Assembly: GCF_030005555.1 (NCBI RefSeq)
Contig: NZ_JASCQG010000012.1
Location: 62,001 to 126,000, forward strand
Origin: Empedobacter sedimenti
GTDB taxonomy: Bacteria; Bacteroidota; Bacteroidia; Flavobacteriales; Weeksellaceae
Direction: 5' to 3'
Length of the DNA: 64,000 nucleotides
Positions 40,966 to 50,246 of this stretch are shown piece by piece (the stretch's first letter is position 1; each line of letters begins with the position of its first letter). Under the pieces are notes generated by a model that saw nothing but the letters and a program-made list of their open reading frames with translations, did no database searches and was not told where the DNA came from. The position numbers were made by a program, and so were the translations under genes.

Positions 40966-42284
40966 TTCTGTTTAAATCTATTGATACGTTCGTTCTGCAT
41001 TGATTCAAATTTCGGTGAATCAACATGTTGTAAATAATCTGTAAGCGCAGGATTAGACATTGCATCTTTCGTACGATAAATGTGCCCTCCGAAATCCATT
41101 ACAATTTTATCTAAATTATTTATTAACTTTTCCAATTTATCATTCACTTTAAAATCCAATGCCAAAGTATATCCTTTCATAGGAAAAGAATTATAAGCTT
41201 GTTTATTATTATCTCCGAACAATTTTAGTACAACTAAAAAAGAACCATTTCCACTAGCAGCAATTGTTTCCAAAATCTGACGCATTCCTTCTTTTCCTCT
41301 TTCTTTTGGAATAACAAATTGATATTGAATAAATCCATTTTTCCCATAAATACGATTCCAATTATGCACCGCATCTAACGGATAAAAAAATGTTTCGTAA
41401 TCCACATAGTTTTTTAAATGTTTTTTACCTTGTTTATTAAAATATAACCAATTGAAAATCTTGATTGATAAAGGATTCAACGCGAAATTTGGAAAGAAAA
41501 ATGGAATATTTAAGTTTAATTTTTTCTTAATTTTTAAAGGATTCTTTTTGAATTTTTGAGGTAATTCGTCTAAGGTTGCATGTTCGCCACGCAACATAAT
41601 CGATTTTCCTAAAGAAGTGCCTTTTTGTAAGCAATCTAACCACGCAACATTATACGTCCAAGATTCAGAAGATTCAAACAACTCGAAAATTTCATCTAAA
41701 TTCTTTGCCTGTATTGCTTCGTTCCGAATATAAGCTGTCTCAATTGGTTTCAACATAAAACGTGCAGACAAAATAATACCCGTCAATCCCATTCCTCCTA
41801 TCGTTGACCAAAATATGTCAGAATGTTCATTACGCGAACAGTGTAAAATTTCTCCGTTATCAATCATTAAATCGAAATGAATTAAATGATCAGAAAAACA
41901 TCCATCAATATGATGATTTTTACCATGAACATCTGATGCAATTGCTCCACCAACCGTAATAAATTTGGTACCTGGAGTGACTGAAATAAAATATCCAGCT
42001 GGAATAGAAACTTCTAAAATATCTGATAATAAAACACCTGATTCGACCTCTATAATTCCATGCTCACGATCAAAATCGATAAATTTATTCCATTTTGAAG
42101 TTGAGATAATTGTATTTTGTAATGATGCATCTCCATAACAACGACCATTTCCTCTAGCAATTAATTCTTCATTAGATAAAACAGCTTCCTGAAACTCAAG
42201 AATTGTTGTTGGTGACACAACATTCGCTTTTATAGATGGATAAAGTCCCCAATTGGCTACTGGAGTTAATTTTTTATTTTCCAT
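40962..42284 (-). CDS. dprE1: Decaprenylphosphoryl-ribose 2'-oxidase-like FAD enzyme (DprE1)
   Basis: A 440-residue FAD-linked oxidase of the VAO family. The FAD-binding part has ARGNGRCYGDAS and the DprE1-specific TVGGAIASDVHGKNHH. The C-terminal substrate domain has SFLVVLKLFGDNNK and the conserved lysine in YRTKDAM (about Lys406). DprE1 oxidises C2 of polyprenyl-phosphoryl-ribose. By remembered alignment, the position of mycobacterial Cys387 is Ala375 here (YTLALDF). It overlaps the UbiA-type gene by 11 bases. Confidence 0.88.
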   Translation of the reverse strand: MENKKLTPVANWGLYPSIKANVVSPTTILEFQEAVLSNEELIARGNGRCYGDASLQNTIISTSKWNKFIDFDREHGIIEVESGVLLSDILEVSIPAGYFISVTPGTKFITVGGAIASDVHGKNHHIDGCFSDHLIHFDLMIDNGEILHCSRNEHSDIFWSTIGGMGLTGIILSARFMLKPIETAYIRNEAIQAKNLDEIFELFESSESWTYNVAWLDCLQKGTSLGKSIMLRGEHATLDELPQKFKKNPLKIKKKLNLNIPFFFPNFALNPLSIKIFNWLYFNKQGKKHLKNYVDYETFFYPLDAVHNWNRIYGKNGFIQYQFVIPKERGKEGMRQILETIAASGNGSFLVVLKLFGDNNKQAYNSFPMKGYTLALDFKVNDKLEKLINNLDKIVMDFGGHIYRTKDAMSNPALTDYLQHVDSPKFESMQNERINRFKQK

Positions 42285-43149
42285 TGTTAAAATAAATCAA
42301 TAATACATAACAAATTCCCCACAAAACAATCAAGATTTGCAGAAAATGATCTTTAAAAATCAATTTAGTAGGGGATTCTGTTTTTGCGAATACAAATGTC
42401 TGTTGCAAATAGCGCAAAACAGCTGCAAAAACAAAGACAAAGGTATAAATAATATAATGATGAAACTTGGATTGTGTTTCTGGCGAAAGGATAAACATCA
42501 TATAACAAATCACAGCGACAGTACAGGTTATAGCTAAGGCCGAATTAAGAAAATTGAGATTATAACCATCTAATGATTTTCTTGTAACACCCTCTAATTC
42601 TGCATTAATTAATTCTCCTCTACGTTTTCCTAAAGCTAAAATCAAAGCCAAATCAAAAACCAATAAAATGGTCCAATCTGTTACGACTAATCCTGTCATA
42701 TAACCACCTACAAAGACTCTTAACAGAAATCCAAAAGCAATAATCATAACATCTAAAATTGCTATTTGCTTTAATTTGAATGAATAAGCTAAATTCATAA
42801 AAAAATAAACAGCTACAAGTATTGCGACTTGTTTGTTCGCAAAAAAGAAAACTAAGGCACTTGTTATTGCAACTAAAAAAAAGAATAGGATTAATGCATT
42901 ATTCTTTGAAATTTTTCCGCTTGCAAGTGGACGATTTTTCTTCTCTGGATGTTTCTTATCTTTCTCTATATCAACATAATCATTGATAATGTAAATACTA
43001 CTCGCTACAAATGAGAAGATCAAAAATCCATAGAATGATTCAACAAAAAGGCTAGCATTCAGCAAATTACCTGAAAAAAATATCGGTAAAAAAACAAATA
43101 AGTTCTTTACCCATTGATTAACACGTATAAGTTTTAAATAGTTCAGCAT
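42274..43149 (-). CDS. UbiA-family prenyltransferase, probable polyprenyl-phosphate phosphoribosyltransferase (DPPR synthase)
   Basis: A 291-residue membrane enzyme with about nine helices. Motif 1 is IINDYVDIEKDKKHPEKKNRP (NDxxDxxxDxxHPxKxxRP) and motif 2 is YSFKLKQIAILDVMIIAFGF. These follow Rv3806c-type DPPR synthases, which transfer phosphoribose from PRPP to polyprenyl phosphate, rather than quinone-pathway UbiA. Also seen are GKRRGEL and LRVFVGGY. It is the first committed step of the arabinose cassette with the three genes downstream. Confidence 0.85.
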   Translation of the reverse strand: MLNYLKLIRVNQWVKNLFVFLPIFFSGNLLNASLFVESFYGFLIFSFVASSIYIINDYVDIEKDKKHPEKKNRPLASGKISKNNALILFFFLVAITSALVFFFANKQVAILVAVYFFMNLAYSFKLKQIAILDVMIIAFGFLLRVFVGGYMTGLVVTDWTILLVFDLALILALGKRRGELINAELEGVTRKSLDGYNLNFLNSALAITCTVAVICYMMFILSPETQSKFHHYIIYTFVFVFAAVLRYLQQTFVFAKTESPTKLIFKDHFLQILIVLWGICYVLLIYFNNGK

Positions 43150-43985
43150 TATTTATTTAATTTCCAGTCCAGATAAACCTGATTAGACTTTTCTCTTATC
43201 AAAACCAAATCATCAATATAATTGATTAATGGCTTTATTTTAGTTGAATAATTTTCTTCTACAAATTTTAACAAATCTGTCCATTCTTCATAAGATAACT
43301 CAGCATAGTTTTCGCAAGCGTAAATCTCTTTCTCTTTAGCATTAAGTCTTGCTTGATAGTTTAAACGACTAATTGGTGTATTGTATTGTGACTTATATAC
43401 TTTCGAAAAAATATCCTGTTTGTACAATAGTTCTTTTTGAGTTAACGTAATAAAACTTCCTTTTATATTTGATGGAAATGGAACTGAAATATGATAAAAA
43501 TACAATTTGATATTATTCTCAAATTGAGATAAAATTGATTGAAAAATCGTATTTACTTTAATATGCTCTAAATGCCAATCTATTGGAAATGGAATATAAA
43601 CTTCTGTAAATTCATTAGTTGATACTAGTTTTTCTAAATCCGAGTATTCATCATAACTTGAAGAAACAATCAAATCAAAACTTACTTCTTTTTGCAAATT
43701 CTTCAATTCTGAAAGTCGAACTTGTTTATTCGTTTCATTATAATTATTCCCTAAAAATTGAAAATAATAAACTGTTGCGTTCTTTTTAAGTAAAATTTGA
43801 CTATTCCCAATCCATTCATCATCTGCATGAGGCACCAAAATAAGAGGTTTAGAATCTGAATTAATCTTCATTTCTTCCATATTTTGATAAGATTGTATTT
43901 TATTCATTTTAAATTGAATAAACCACTTTATCAAATAACGTAAACGTCTAAATTTCAGTTTTACTATTCTTAATTTTTGATTCAT
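43149..43985 (-). CDS. PIG-L/LmbE family deacetylase
   Basis: A 278-residue protein with the zinc-binding motif VPHADDEWIG (His, Asp, Asp) typical of LmbE/PIG-L N-acetylglucosaminyl deacetylases. A second histidine motif is PIDWHLEHIKVN. The first 45 residues are basic and not part of the core domain. In this setting it may remove an acetyl group from an amino sugar of the repeat unit. Substrate inferred only from context. It overlaps both neighbours (1 and 4 bases). Confidence 0.85.
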   Translation of the reverse strand: MNQKLRIVKLKFRRLRYLIKWFIQFKMNKIQSYQNMEEMKINSDSKPLILVPHADDEWIGNSQILLKKNATVYYFQFLGNNYNETNKQVRLSELKNLQKEVSFDLIVSSSYDEYSDLEKLVSTNEFTEVYIPFPIDWHLEHIKVNTIFQSILSQFENNIKLYFYHISVPFPSNIKGSFITLTQKELLYKQDIFSKVYKSQYNTPISRLNYQARLNAKEKEIYACENYAELSYEEWTDLLKFVEENYSTKIKPLINYIDDLVLIREKSNQVYLDWKLNK

Positions 43986-45139
43986 TTCGTGCTAAAAATT
44001 AAATCCCATTGTTCTAAAATCTCCTTTTTACGCCACTTATACGAATTACGACTACATGTATGTAAAATTGTATTTAATTCTTCAGGCTGATTAATCAAGA
44101 ACTGAAGTTTTTCTATAAATTGTTTCTGATCTGATTTCGGAATTAGAAATCCATTTGATTCATCAACAATATCTGAAGGTCCATAGTTACAATTATAAGA
44201 AATTAACGCATTTGACATCAAATTTGCTTCAATCAAAACCGTTGGTAAACATTCTGTTTTACTTGTGAAAAGAAATATTTTACTTTTGGTAAGTTCTTTA
44301 TATATCTCTGTGATAGATTGACTCCCTAAAAATTGAACTTTATTTTTCAAATTTTCGTTCGAATTTAATTTATTCTCTAAGTCATTTCTCGAAGGTCCAT
44401 CACCTATAATTTTTAACTGAAAATCGTTTAAATCAACTTGATTAACGATATCTAAGATCTCTCCAACATTTTTGTCTTGGTCTAAACGCCCTACATAAAT
44501 CAAGGTATTTTCTTTTTGAGAAATCAAATTCTGATCAAAAGATTCAAAAGGTTCTCCAATTAAATTAGGAATTAAAAATGAATTTTTATTAATGCTTTTG
44601 TAATGTTGTAAAGAATTTGAATTAATACAAACTACCGCTTTCAAATTCTTATAATATTTTCGCAAAATATCAAACCACAACTTACCTCCAACCTCAAAAT
44701 TGGCGTGTTCCCAAGCAATAGTCTTGTGTCTTACTTTTTTATTTAGCGCTAATTGTGCTGACAATTTATACCAAGAAGAAACGATAAGGTCGTAATCCTG
44801 ATGATTTTTATTCATCCATTTATGCAACATTTCCCATTGACCAAAATCGTACACATAATTCTTGATGTTATTCTTGTAGGGTAATTTTGGCAAATACTTA
44901 TTCAGATTAACATTTATTTTCTGAAATCCCCAATGCGAAAAAGTATCAATCACGATGAGATTAACACGCTTATCTAATTCAAAAAAACTTGCTGTATCGT
45001 TAATCATAATTGCAATAGAAACTTCATGTCCTTTTGCAACTAACTCATTAGCTAAAGAAACTAATACACGCGCTACTCCTCCTGCTTTGAAGAGTTTATA
45101 ATAGACAAATAATATTTTTTTAGGTGGTTGGTTGGTCAT
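43982..45139 (-). CDS. GT4 family glycosyltransferase
   Basis: A 385-residue GT-B enzyme beginning KKILFVYYKLFKAGGVARVLVSLANEL. The donor-site region is FLFTSKTECLPTVLIEANLMSNALISYN with an EX7E motif. It lies directly before the deacetylase gene with 4-base overlap, so the sugar it adds could be the deacetylase's substrate. That link is speculative. Confidence 0.92.
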   Translation of the reverse strand: MTNQPPKKILFVYYKLFKAGGVARVLVSLANELVAKGHEVSIAIMINDTASFFELDKRVNLIVIDTFSHWGFQKINVNLNKYLPKLPYKNNIKNYVYDFGQWEMLHKWMNKNHQDYDLIVSSWYKLSAQLALNKKVRHKTIAWEHANFEVGGKLWFDILRKYYKNLKAVVCINSNSLQHYKSINKNSFLIPNLIGEPFESFDQNLISQKENTLIYVGRLDQDKNVGEILDIVNQVDLNDFQLKIIGDGPSRNDLENKLNSNENLKNKVQFLGSQSITEIYKELTKSKIFLFTSKTECLPTVLIEANLMSNALISYNCNYGPSDIVDESNGFLIPKSDQKQFIEKLQFLINQPEELNTILHTCSRNSYKWRKKEILEQWDLIFSTK

Positions 45140-45140
45140 T

Positions 45141-46076
45141 TTACTTTTTCCTTAAAATATTTTTCAAATCCTTACTCAAAATTACATTGAATTTCTCAAC
45201 ACCAATTTGATTCAAGTGATTGTTATCAAAAAAATCTGTCGAATCTTTTAATTCAACTAAATTTTGATAATTCTTATAATTACCTAATTTACCTAAAAAT
45301 TGATCTACTTCTTCATTATTATTAATCGAATTATAAAGTGTTTTTGTTATTGGTGCTTGAATAATGTATACATCAATTCCTTTACTTTTTATAAAAGCAA
45401 TATTATTCACAAACTCCTCTTTCTGATTTTCTCTTAAATCCCATTTTGAGATTTTCTCATCATTAAAAATATTTTTTCTGAATTTAGTTTCTACATATCC
45501 AGTTGGCGAAATGTATGTATCTTCTCCTTGTTGTGTCACTTCACTAAATGTTTTATTCAAGCCAAAAATTTGTCGAAATCCAGAAAAAATTAGAGTATTG
45601 TAAGCTAATAAATTATGAATTTCGTTCGCCATTTTGATCGAATTAATATCAATTTTATTGTTACTCAAAATATCCAGAGAAGACTCAACTCCATCTATAT
45701 TCATCGTTCCTGCATAAGCCTCATATACAACTAGTTTTGGATTAATTTGTTCCAAATATTGATGCAAAAGTACTTTTGTATTAATTGGTGTTTGTGCGCT
45801 TGAACCTAAATTGAAGGCAGAAATTCCATCTTTTTTCAAAATTCTTGGATCAACTCCACGATAAGCATGCGAAGAACCAACAATTAAAACATCTACATTT
45901 TTGGTCTTTTGAGCATCTTGCATACGTGTAAATGTATGTCCGTAACACCCCATACAGCTTCTTACATTTTTAGACATATATGATGGAAGAAAAGAACTCC
46001 AAAGTGGCATTATTACAAGATAGAAGATAACTGCAAATAACCCAAATAAACCTATATTAATTAAAAATTTTTTCAT
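45141..46076 (-). CDS. SGNH-type O-acyltransferase partner protein (DltD/AlgX-like)
   Basis: A 311-residue protein with one N-terminal membrane anchor (INIGLFGLFAVIFYLVIMPLW) and an extracytoplasmic SGNH hydrolase fold. The nucleophile block is LIVGSSHAYRGVDP and the catalytic Asp/His block is FFDNNHLNQIG. In this position, next to an MBOAT protein, such proteins complete transfer of an acyl group onto an exported polysaccharide. A CxxC motif (RSCMGCYG) near residues 41-44 is unexplained. Confidence 0.82.
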   Translation of the reverse strand: MKKFLINIGLFGLFAVIFYLVIMPLWSSFLPSYMSKNVRSCMGCYGHTFTRMQDAQKTKNVDVLIVGSSHAYRGVDPRILKKDGISAFNLGSSAQTPINTKVLLHQYLEQINPKLVVYEAYAGTMNIDGVESSLDILSNNKIDINSIKMANEIHNLLAYNTLIFSGFRQIFGLNKTFSEVTQQGEDTYISPTGYVETKFRKNIFNDEKISKWDLRENQKEEFVNNIAFIKSKGIDVYIIQAPITKTLYNSINNNEEVDQFLGKLGNYKNYQNLVELKDSTDFFDNNHLNQIGVEKFNVILSKDLKNILRKK

Positions 46077-46079
46077 GAT

Positions 46080-47522
46080 TTAAAATTGAAAATAAATAAA
46101 TGGACTTTCCTCTGTTTGCAAAAACAAAGCGATTATCATCACAACAAATGCATAAAAACACCATCTAACCCATCTTGGTTTAGAGATTAAAAATTTCTCA
46201 ATACCATAATTATTTCTTCTACCAATCCATTCAATCACCAATAAAAATGCGATTAATACTAATGTTGCTAATGCACTTTTACGTAAAGTAGGGAGAGTGA
46301 AAAGTGATTGATTAAAAATTCCTCCTATATATTCAAACGCATGAGTAACTGAATTTGCACGGAAAAATATCCAAGCTAAAACTGTTAAACTAAACGTCAA
46401 AACCATATTAAATAACTCTCTGACATTTGGTAAAACTCTGTCTTGCGCTACAATTTCTAAATTATTACGATTCGTTTTCAGTAATATTGAAGGCATTATA
46501 AACAAAGCATTCAAAAATCCCCAAAAGATAAAAGTCCAATTGGCTCCGTGCCAAAAACCACTTACAATAAAAATAATGAATGTATTGCGAACACGCATCC
46601 AATTTCCTCCTTTACTTCCTCCTAACGGAATGTATAAGTAATCGCGAAACCATGTTGATAACGAGATATGCCAACGACGCCAAAACTCGGCAATATCACG
46701 AGAAAAATAAGGATAGTTGAAGTTTTTCAATAAATTAATTCCAAACAAACGTGCTACACCAAGTGCAATATCCGAATATCCAGAAAAGTCTCCATAAATC
46801 TGAAATGTGAAAAAAATAGCTCCTAAAACTAAATTAGATCCTGACTGTGATTCTGGATTAGAAAAAATCTCGTTTGCATAAATTGCACAATTATCCGCAA
46901 TTACCATTTTCTTGAATAATCCCCAAAGAATTTGACGCATTCCGTCAACTGCTTGCGAATAATCAAAAACTCTTTTCTTCTTGATTTGAGGCAAAAGATG
47001 CGTCGCTCTTTCTATAGGTCCTGCAACTAACAACGGAAAGAAACTAACAAAAACTGAATAATCGACAATATTTCTTTCTGCTTTAAGCCTTCCGTAATAG
47101 ATATCAATGATATAAGATAAGCCATGAAAAGTATAAAACGAAATACCAACTGGTAATATAATTTGCAATGTCCAAGGGTGAACTTCTAAGCCAAATCCAT
47201 TCAGCATTTCAGCAAAAGAATCTGCAAAGAAATTATAATATTTAAAGAAACCTAAAAAACCAAGATTAATCCCAATACTAATTGTTAACCATATTTTTTT
47301 GAGACTTTGAGAAGTTGCTTCTTCTATTTTGATTCCAGAATAATAATCTAAAAAAGTTGAAAAGCCTAACAAAAACATGAAACGCCAATCCCAACATCCA
47401 TAGAAATAGTAACTCGCTACTAAAAGTAAGATATTTTGAAATTTCAAATTCTTTCTTAATAACCAGTAAAGTGCAAAAACGATTGGTAAAAAAATCGCAA
47501 AAGAAATAGAATTAAATAACAT
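46080..47522 (-). CDS. MBOAT family O-acyltransferase (AlgI/DltB-like)
   Basis: A 480-residue membrane protein with about ten helices. The MBOAT core includes YDFSGYSDIALG-type IYGDFSGYSDIALGVARL, EFWRRWHISLSTWFRDYLYIPLGG, and the active-site histidine in SGFWHGANWTFIFWG. It carries acyl groups (usually acetyl) across the inner membrane for modification of polysaccharide. It lies 3 bases from its likely partner, the SGNH protein. Confidence 0.95.
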   Translation of the reverse strand: MLFNSISFAIFLPIVFALYWLLRKNLKFQNILLLVASYYFYGCWDWRFMFLLGFSTFLDYYSGIKIEEATSQSLKKIWLTISIGINLGFLGFFKYYNFFADSFAEMLNGFGLEVHPWTLQIILPVGISFYTFHGLSYIIDIYYGRLKAERNIVDYSVFVSFFPLLVAGPIERATHLLPQIKKKRVFDYSQAVDGMRQILWGLFKKMVIADNCAIYANEIFSNPESQSGSNLVLGAIFFTFQIYGDFSGYSDIALGVARLFGINLLKNFNYPYFSRDIAEFWRRWHISLSTWFRDYLYIPLGGSKGGNWMRVRNTFIIFIVSGFWHGANWTFIFWGFLNALFIMPSILLKTNRNNLEIVAQDRVLPNVRELFNMVLTFSLTVLAWIFFRANSVTHAFEYIGGIFNQSLFTLPTLRKSALATLVLIAFLLVIEWIGRRNNYGIEKFLISKPRWVRWCFYAFVVMIIALFLQTEESPFIYFQF

Positions 47523-47525
47523 ATT

Positions 47526-48437
47526 TTATTTCTGTTTATAGTATATATACGACAACGGATAAACCAATGTTGACAATAATTTAAAATACTTCAATCCTTT
47601 ATTTATTTCAAATAAACCACGTTTATTAATAATCGAATAGACTTGATATCCAACTAAATTACGAATTAAAGCTTTTGGATATCCAAAAAGTTTTGTTCCA
47701 TAAGAATTCAGAAAAGAACGATAACCTTCCATCAAGCCAAATGTATTTTTTCCAGTCCATCGTGTATTCGAAACTGAATTTTCATCTTCATCATCCAAAT
47801 GATAGTTACGAACAACTTTGTTAACAAACTTAGTTTGCACACCATCAGCATCATAGGTGTTAAAAAATACTGATTGAGGTATGTATCCTTTGTTTTTGTA
47901 AGGTGAGTAATCAAAGTTTTTCAACAATTGTTGATAAGTCTTTGTTATAAAAATTCCGAACTTATCTCCACGTACTTTGTACTTATAACGCATATCGAAA
48001 ATTGAACCATCAAAACCATTATTTGGATATTGATTTCCTACGATTTTTCCATCTGTATATTGCGATAATCCCATTACGGAAATATATTTATCTTGATTTG
48101 AGATTTTCTCAACCTCATCAAATAATATTTGTAAAGAATCTGAGGGGTATGAATCATCCGAATCTACAATCATAAAATACTTTGAAGTCACTTTCTTAAT
48201 TCCTTCAAAAACGGTGATGAATTTATGTTGATTTTGGTTCCAAAAATATTCAATTTCAATTAAATTTTCTGATTTGAAATTTTCAACAATTTCTTTGGTA
48301 TTATCCGTAGAACCATCGTCCATAATAATCCATTTAAAATCTCTGAAAGTCTGATTTTTTAACGAATCATACACACGCGTCAACGTATGCGCACGATTAT
48401 ACGAAGGTGTTACAACAGTAATTTTAACCTCGCTCAT
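47526..48437 (-). CDS. GT2 family glycosyltransferase
   Basis: A 303-residue GT-A enzyme. VVTPSYNRAHTLTRVYDSL, WIIMDDGSTDNTKEIV and the metal motif MIVDSDDSYPSDS are clear. The C-terminal half contains the aromatic stretch typical of cluster GT2 enzymes of Bacteroidota (NKVVRNYHLDDEDENSVS). Sugar specificity unknown. Overlaps the next upstream gene by 14 bases. Confidence 0.92.
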   Translation of the reverse strand: MSEVKITVVTPSYNRAHTLTRVYDSLKNQTFRDFKWIIMDDGSTDNTKEIVENFKSENLIEIEYFWNQNQHKFITVFEGIKKVTSKYFMIVDSDDSYPSDSLQILFDEVEKISNQDKYISVMGLSQYTDGKIVGNQYPNNGFDGSIFDMRYKYKVRGDKFGIFITKTYQQLLKNFDYSPYKNKGYIPQSVFFNTYDADGVQTKFVNKVVRNYHLDDEDENSVSNTRWTGKNTFGLMEGYRSFLNSYGTKLFGYPKALIRNLVGYQVYSIINKRGLFEINKGLKYFKLLSTLVYPLSYIYYKQK

Positions 48438-49608
48438 TTTCTAATTTTAATTGATATTGTTGTTCAAAAACTTCAGAAACCTGACGATAGATCTCTTTTT
48501 CATCAAATTTGTTGTACGCATTTTCAGTCCCTCCAATAATTTTCTGAACCAATTCTGTATTCGTCATAAATGATTTCATTGATTCATACATTTCGTCTTC
48601 ATCATATTTGATTAAAACTCCGTCTACTCCATCATCTATCATCTCAGCAATTCCTCCAACATTTGTCGAAATAATTGGCTTACGCATACACATTATTTCA
48701 CCAATTACAAGCGGATACGACTCTGATTGTGTTGGTAAAATAAAATAATCGGATGCTTTGATATATGGATACGGATTGGTTTGAGAATCTAATAATAAAA
48801 AAGAATCTTTGACATTTAGTTCCTTACGTTGATTGATTAAATTTTCCATTTCATTTCCTCCTCCAATCACGGCAATTTTATGAACAAAACCATCATCTAA
48901 TAATCGTTTATGAACTTTCATCAACGTGTGATAACCTTTGCGATGATGTAATCGTCCCATTGACGAAAAAACAGGAACGTCTGTTTCATAAGAATATTCA
49001 AAAAGTTCAGCTTTTTTCAAAACCTCATCAACTTTTATCACATTGTAAATAACTGTAGATTTTGGATAAGTCACTTGATACAAATCCTCGATTACTTGAC
49101 GTGTTTGTTTTGAACCAAAAATCATAAAATCGAAACGCTTCATTTTTTCAATTCTACTCAAAACACGTTGTTGATCTTTATCATAACCAACATCAGTATG
49201 AAACCATCCCAATTTTCTCGATTTTTTATCTGGAGAATTTAGCACCATATCAAATTCTGCATAACCTGGAGAAACTTCGATATCGTATTTTTCTGGAACT
49301 TTTATTTTGTATAAAATTGAAGGAAATTTATCATAAACTTCTAATTTCATTCTGCGCCAAATTAATTGTAATTTCTGAATCATTGGATTAGAACTCATTT
49401 GTTCTTTTCCTTTTTCAACAACAATTAATTTTATATCAGTCGGAATATCTTTAATCAATTCGCCTTGATACAAATTTAGCATCAATGTAAAATCGAATTT
49501 ATCTTTTGGCAAGTTTCGCAATAAATCTAAAACCACTCTCGGAACTCCACCCATTTCTAATGAGCGAAGCCTAAAAAGTACTTTTATTTTTTTAGGTTGA
49601 TTTGACAT
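48424..49608 (-). CDS. GT4 family glycosyltransferase, first gene of the polysaccharide operon
   Basis: A 394-residue GT-B enzyme starting MSNQPKKIKVLFRLRSLEMGG. I rejected the upstream ATG at 49677, because the extra 23 residues are unrelated and the -7 promoter element (49627-49634) lies within them. The donor-site block is LPTQSESYPLVIGEIMCMRKPIISTNVGG with EX7E. It is paralogous in layout to the GT4 at 36968-38110. Substrate unknown. Confidence 0.92.
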   Translation of the reverse strand: MSNQPKKIKVLFRLRSLEMGGVPRVVLDLLRNLPKDKFDFTLMLNLYQGELIKDIPTDIKLIVVEKGKEQMSSNPMIQKLQLIWRRMKLEVYDKFPSILYKIKVPEKYDIEVSPGYAEFDMVLNSPDKKSRKLGWFHTDVGYDKDQQRVLSRIEKMKRFDFMIFGSKQTRQVIEDLYQVTYPKSTVIYNVIKVDEVLKKAELFEYSYETDVPVFSSMGRLHHRKGYHTLMKVHKRLLDDGFVHKIAVIGGGNEMENLINQRKELNVKDSFLLLDSQTNPYPYIKASDYFILPTQSESYPLVIGEIMCMRKPIISTNVGGIAEMIDDGVDGVLIKYDEDEMYESMKSFMTNTELVQKIIGGTENAYNKFDEKEIYRQVSEVFEQQYQLKLENERG

Positions 49609-49626
49609 TTGGTTGGTTTGATGCCA

Positions 49627-49634
49627 CAAAAGTA
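49627..49634 (-). promoter_or_regulatory. -7 promoter element of the polysaccharide operon
   Basis: The minus strand reads TACTTTTG, a match to TANNTTTG, 18 bases before the first gene of the 22-kb cluster. No TTTG is visible at the -33 distance, so strength is uncertain. Confidence 0.45.
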
Positions 49635-49690
49635 CAATATTGATTCTGAATTGAATAATACAATAATCTAAAAACACATAAAATTATTCT

Positions 49691-49698
49691 TAATTTTG
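49691..49698 (+). promoter_or_regulatory. -7 promoter element of the Smr-domain gene
   Basis: TAATTTTG matches TANNTTTG, 16 bases before the start codon. It is divergent from the polysaccharide operon promoter, about 60 bases away. No -33 match. Confidence 0.4.
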
Positions 49699-49714
49699 TA
49701 AAAAATATGAAGAA

Positions 49715-50230
49715 ATGTTCAAAATTGGAACAAAAGTTAAAGTGATAGATGATAATATTTCTGGGACAATCACCAAATTAAAAGGAGATTGTGTTTATTT
49801 TAACGACGAATTCGGTTTTGAATATGAATATCATCAAGACGAAATCATCAAAGATATTGAGATTGATTATGATGAATATCGTGATGAAGAAAAGAAAATT
49901 TTTACAAAACCAAAGTTTAAAACTTTCAGAAAATCTCATCGTCATCCGTATTTAACGCGAGAAATTGATTTACATATTGAAAATTTGGTGGATAATTGGC
50001 GCGATATGGATAACGCAGAAATTATCACAACTCAGCTTGATGTTGCAAGAAACGAGATAGAACGAGCAATGTTTGAAAGCCAAGTTCGGTTAATTTTAAT
50101 ACACGGCTACGGAAAAGGTATTCTAAAAAAAGAGTTAACCGAGCTATTATATCGTTACACTAATTTAGAATTCTATGACGCCTCACTAAAAGAATATCAC
50201 GGAGACGCCATAGAAGTTAAATTTATATAA
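49715..50230 (+). CDS. Smr-domain protein
   Basis: A 171-residue protein. The N-terminal 50 residues (FKIGTKVKVIDDNISGTITKL) look like a small beta-barrel KOW/SH3 module. The C-terminal Smr domain has TREIDLHIENL and LILIHGYGKGILKKELTELL. Smr domains, also found at the end of MutS2, act as nucleases or RNA-cleaving modules. Substrate here is unknown. Confidence 0.88.
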   Translation: MFKIGTKVKVIDDNISGTITKLKGDCVYFNDEFGFEYEYHQDEIIKDIEIDYDEYRDEEKKIFTKPKFKTFRKSHRHPYLTREIDLHIENLVDNWRDMDNAEIITTQLDVARNEIERAMFESQVRLILIHGYGKGILKKELTELLYRYTNLEFYDASLKEYHGDAIEVKFI

Positions 50231-50246
50231 ATCTTTATATGATGAT

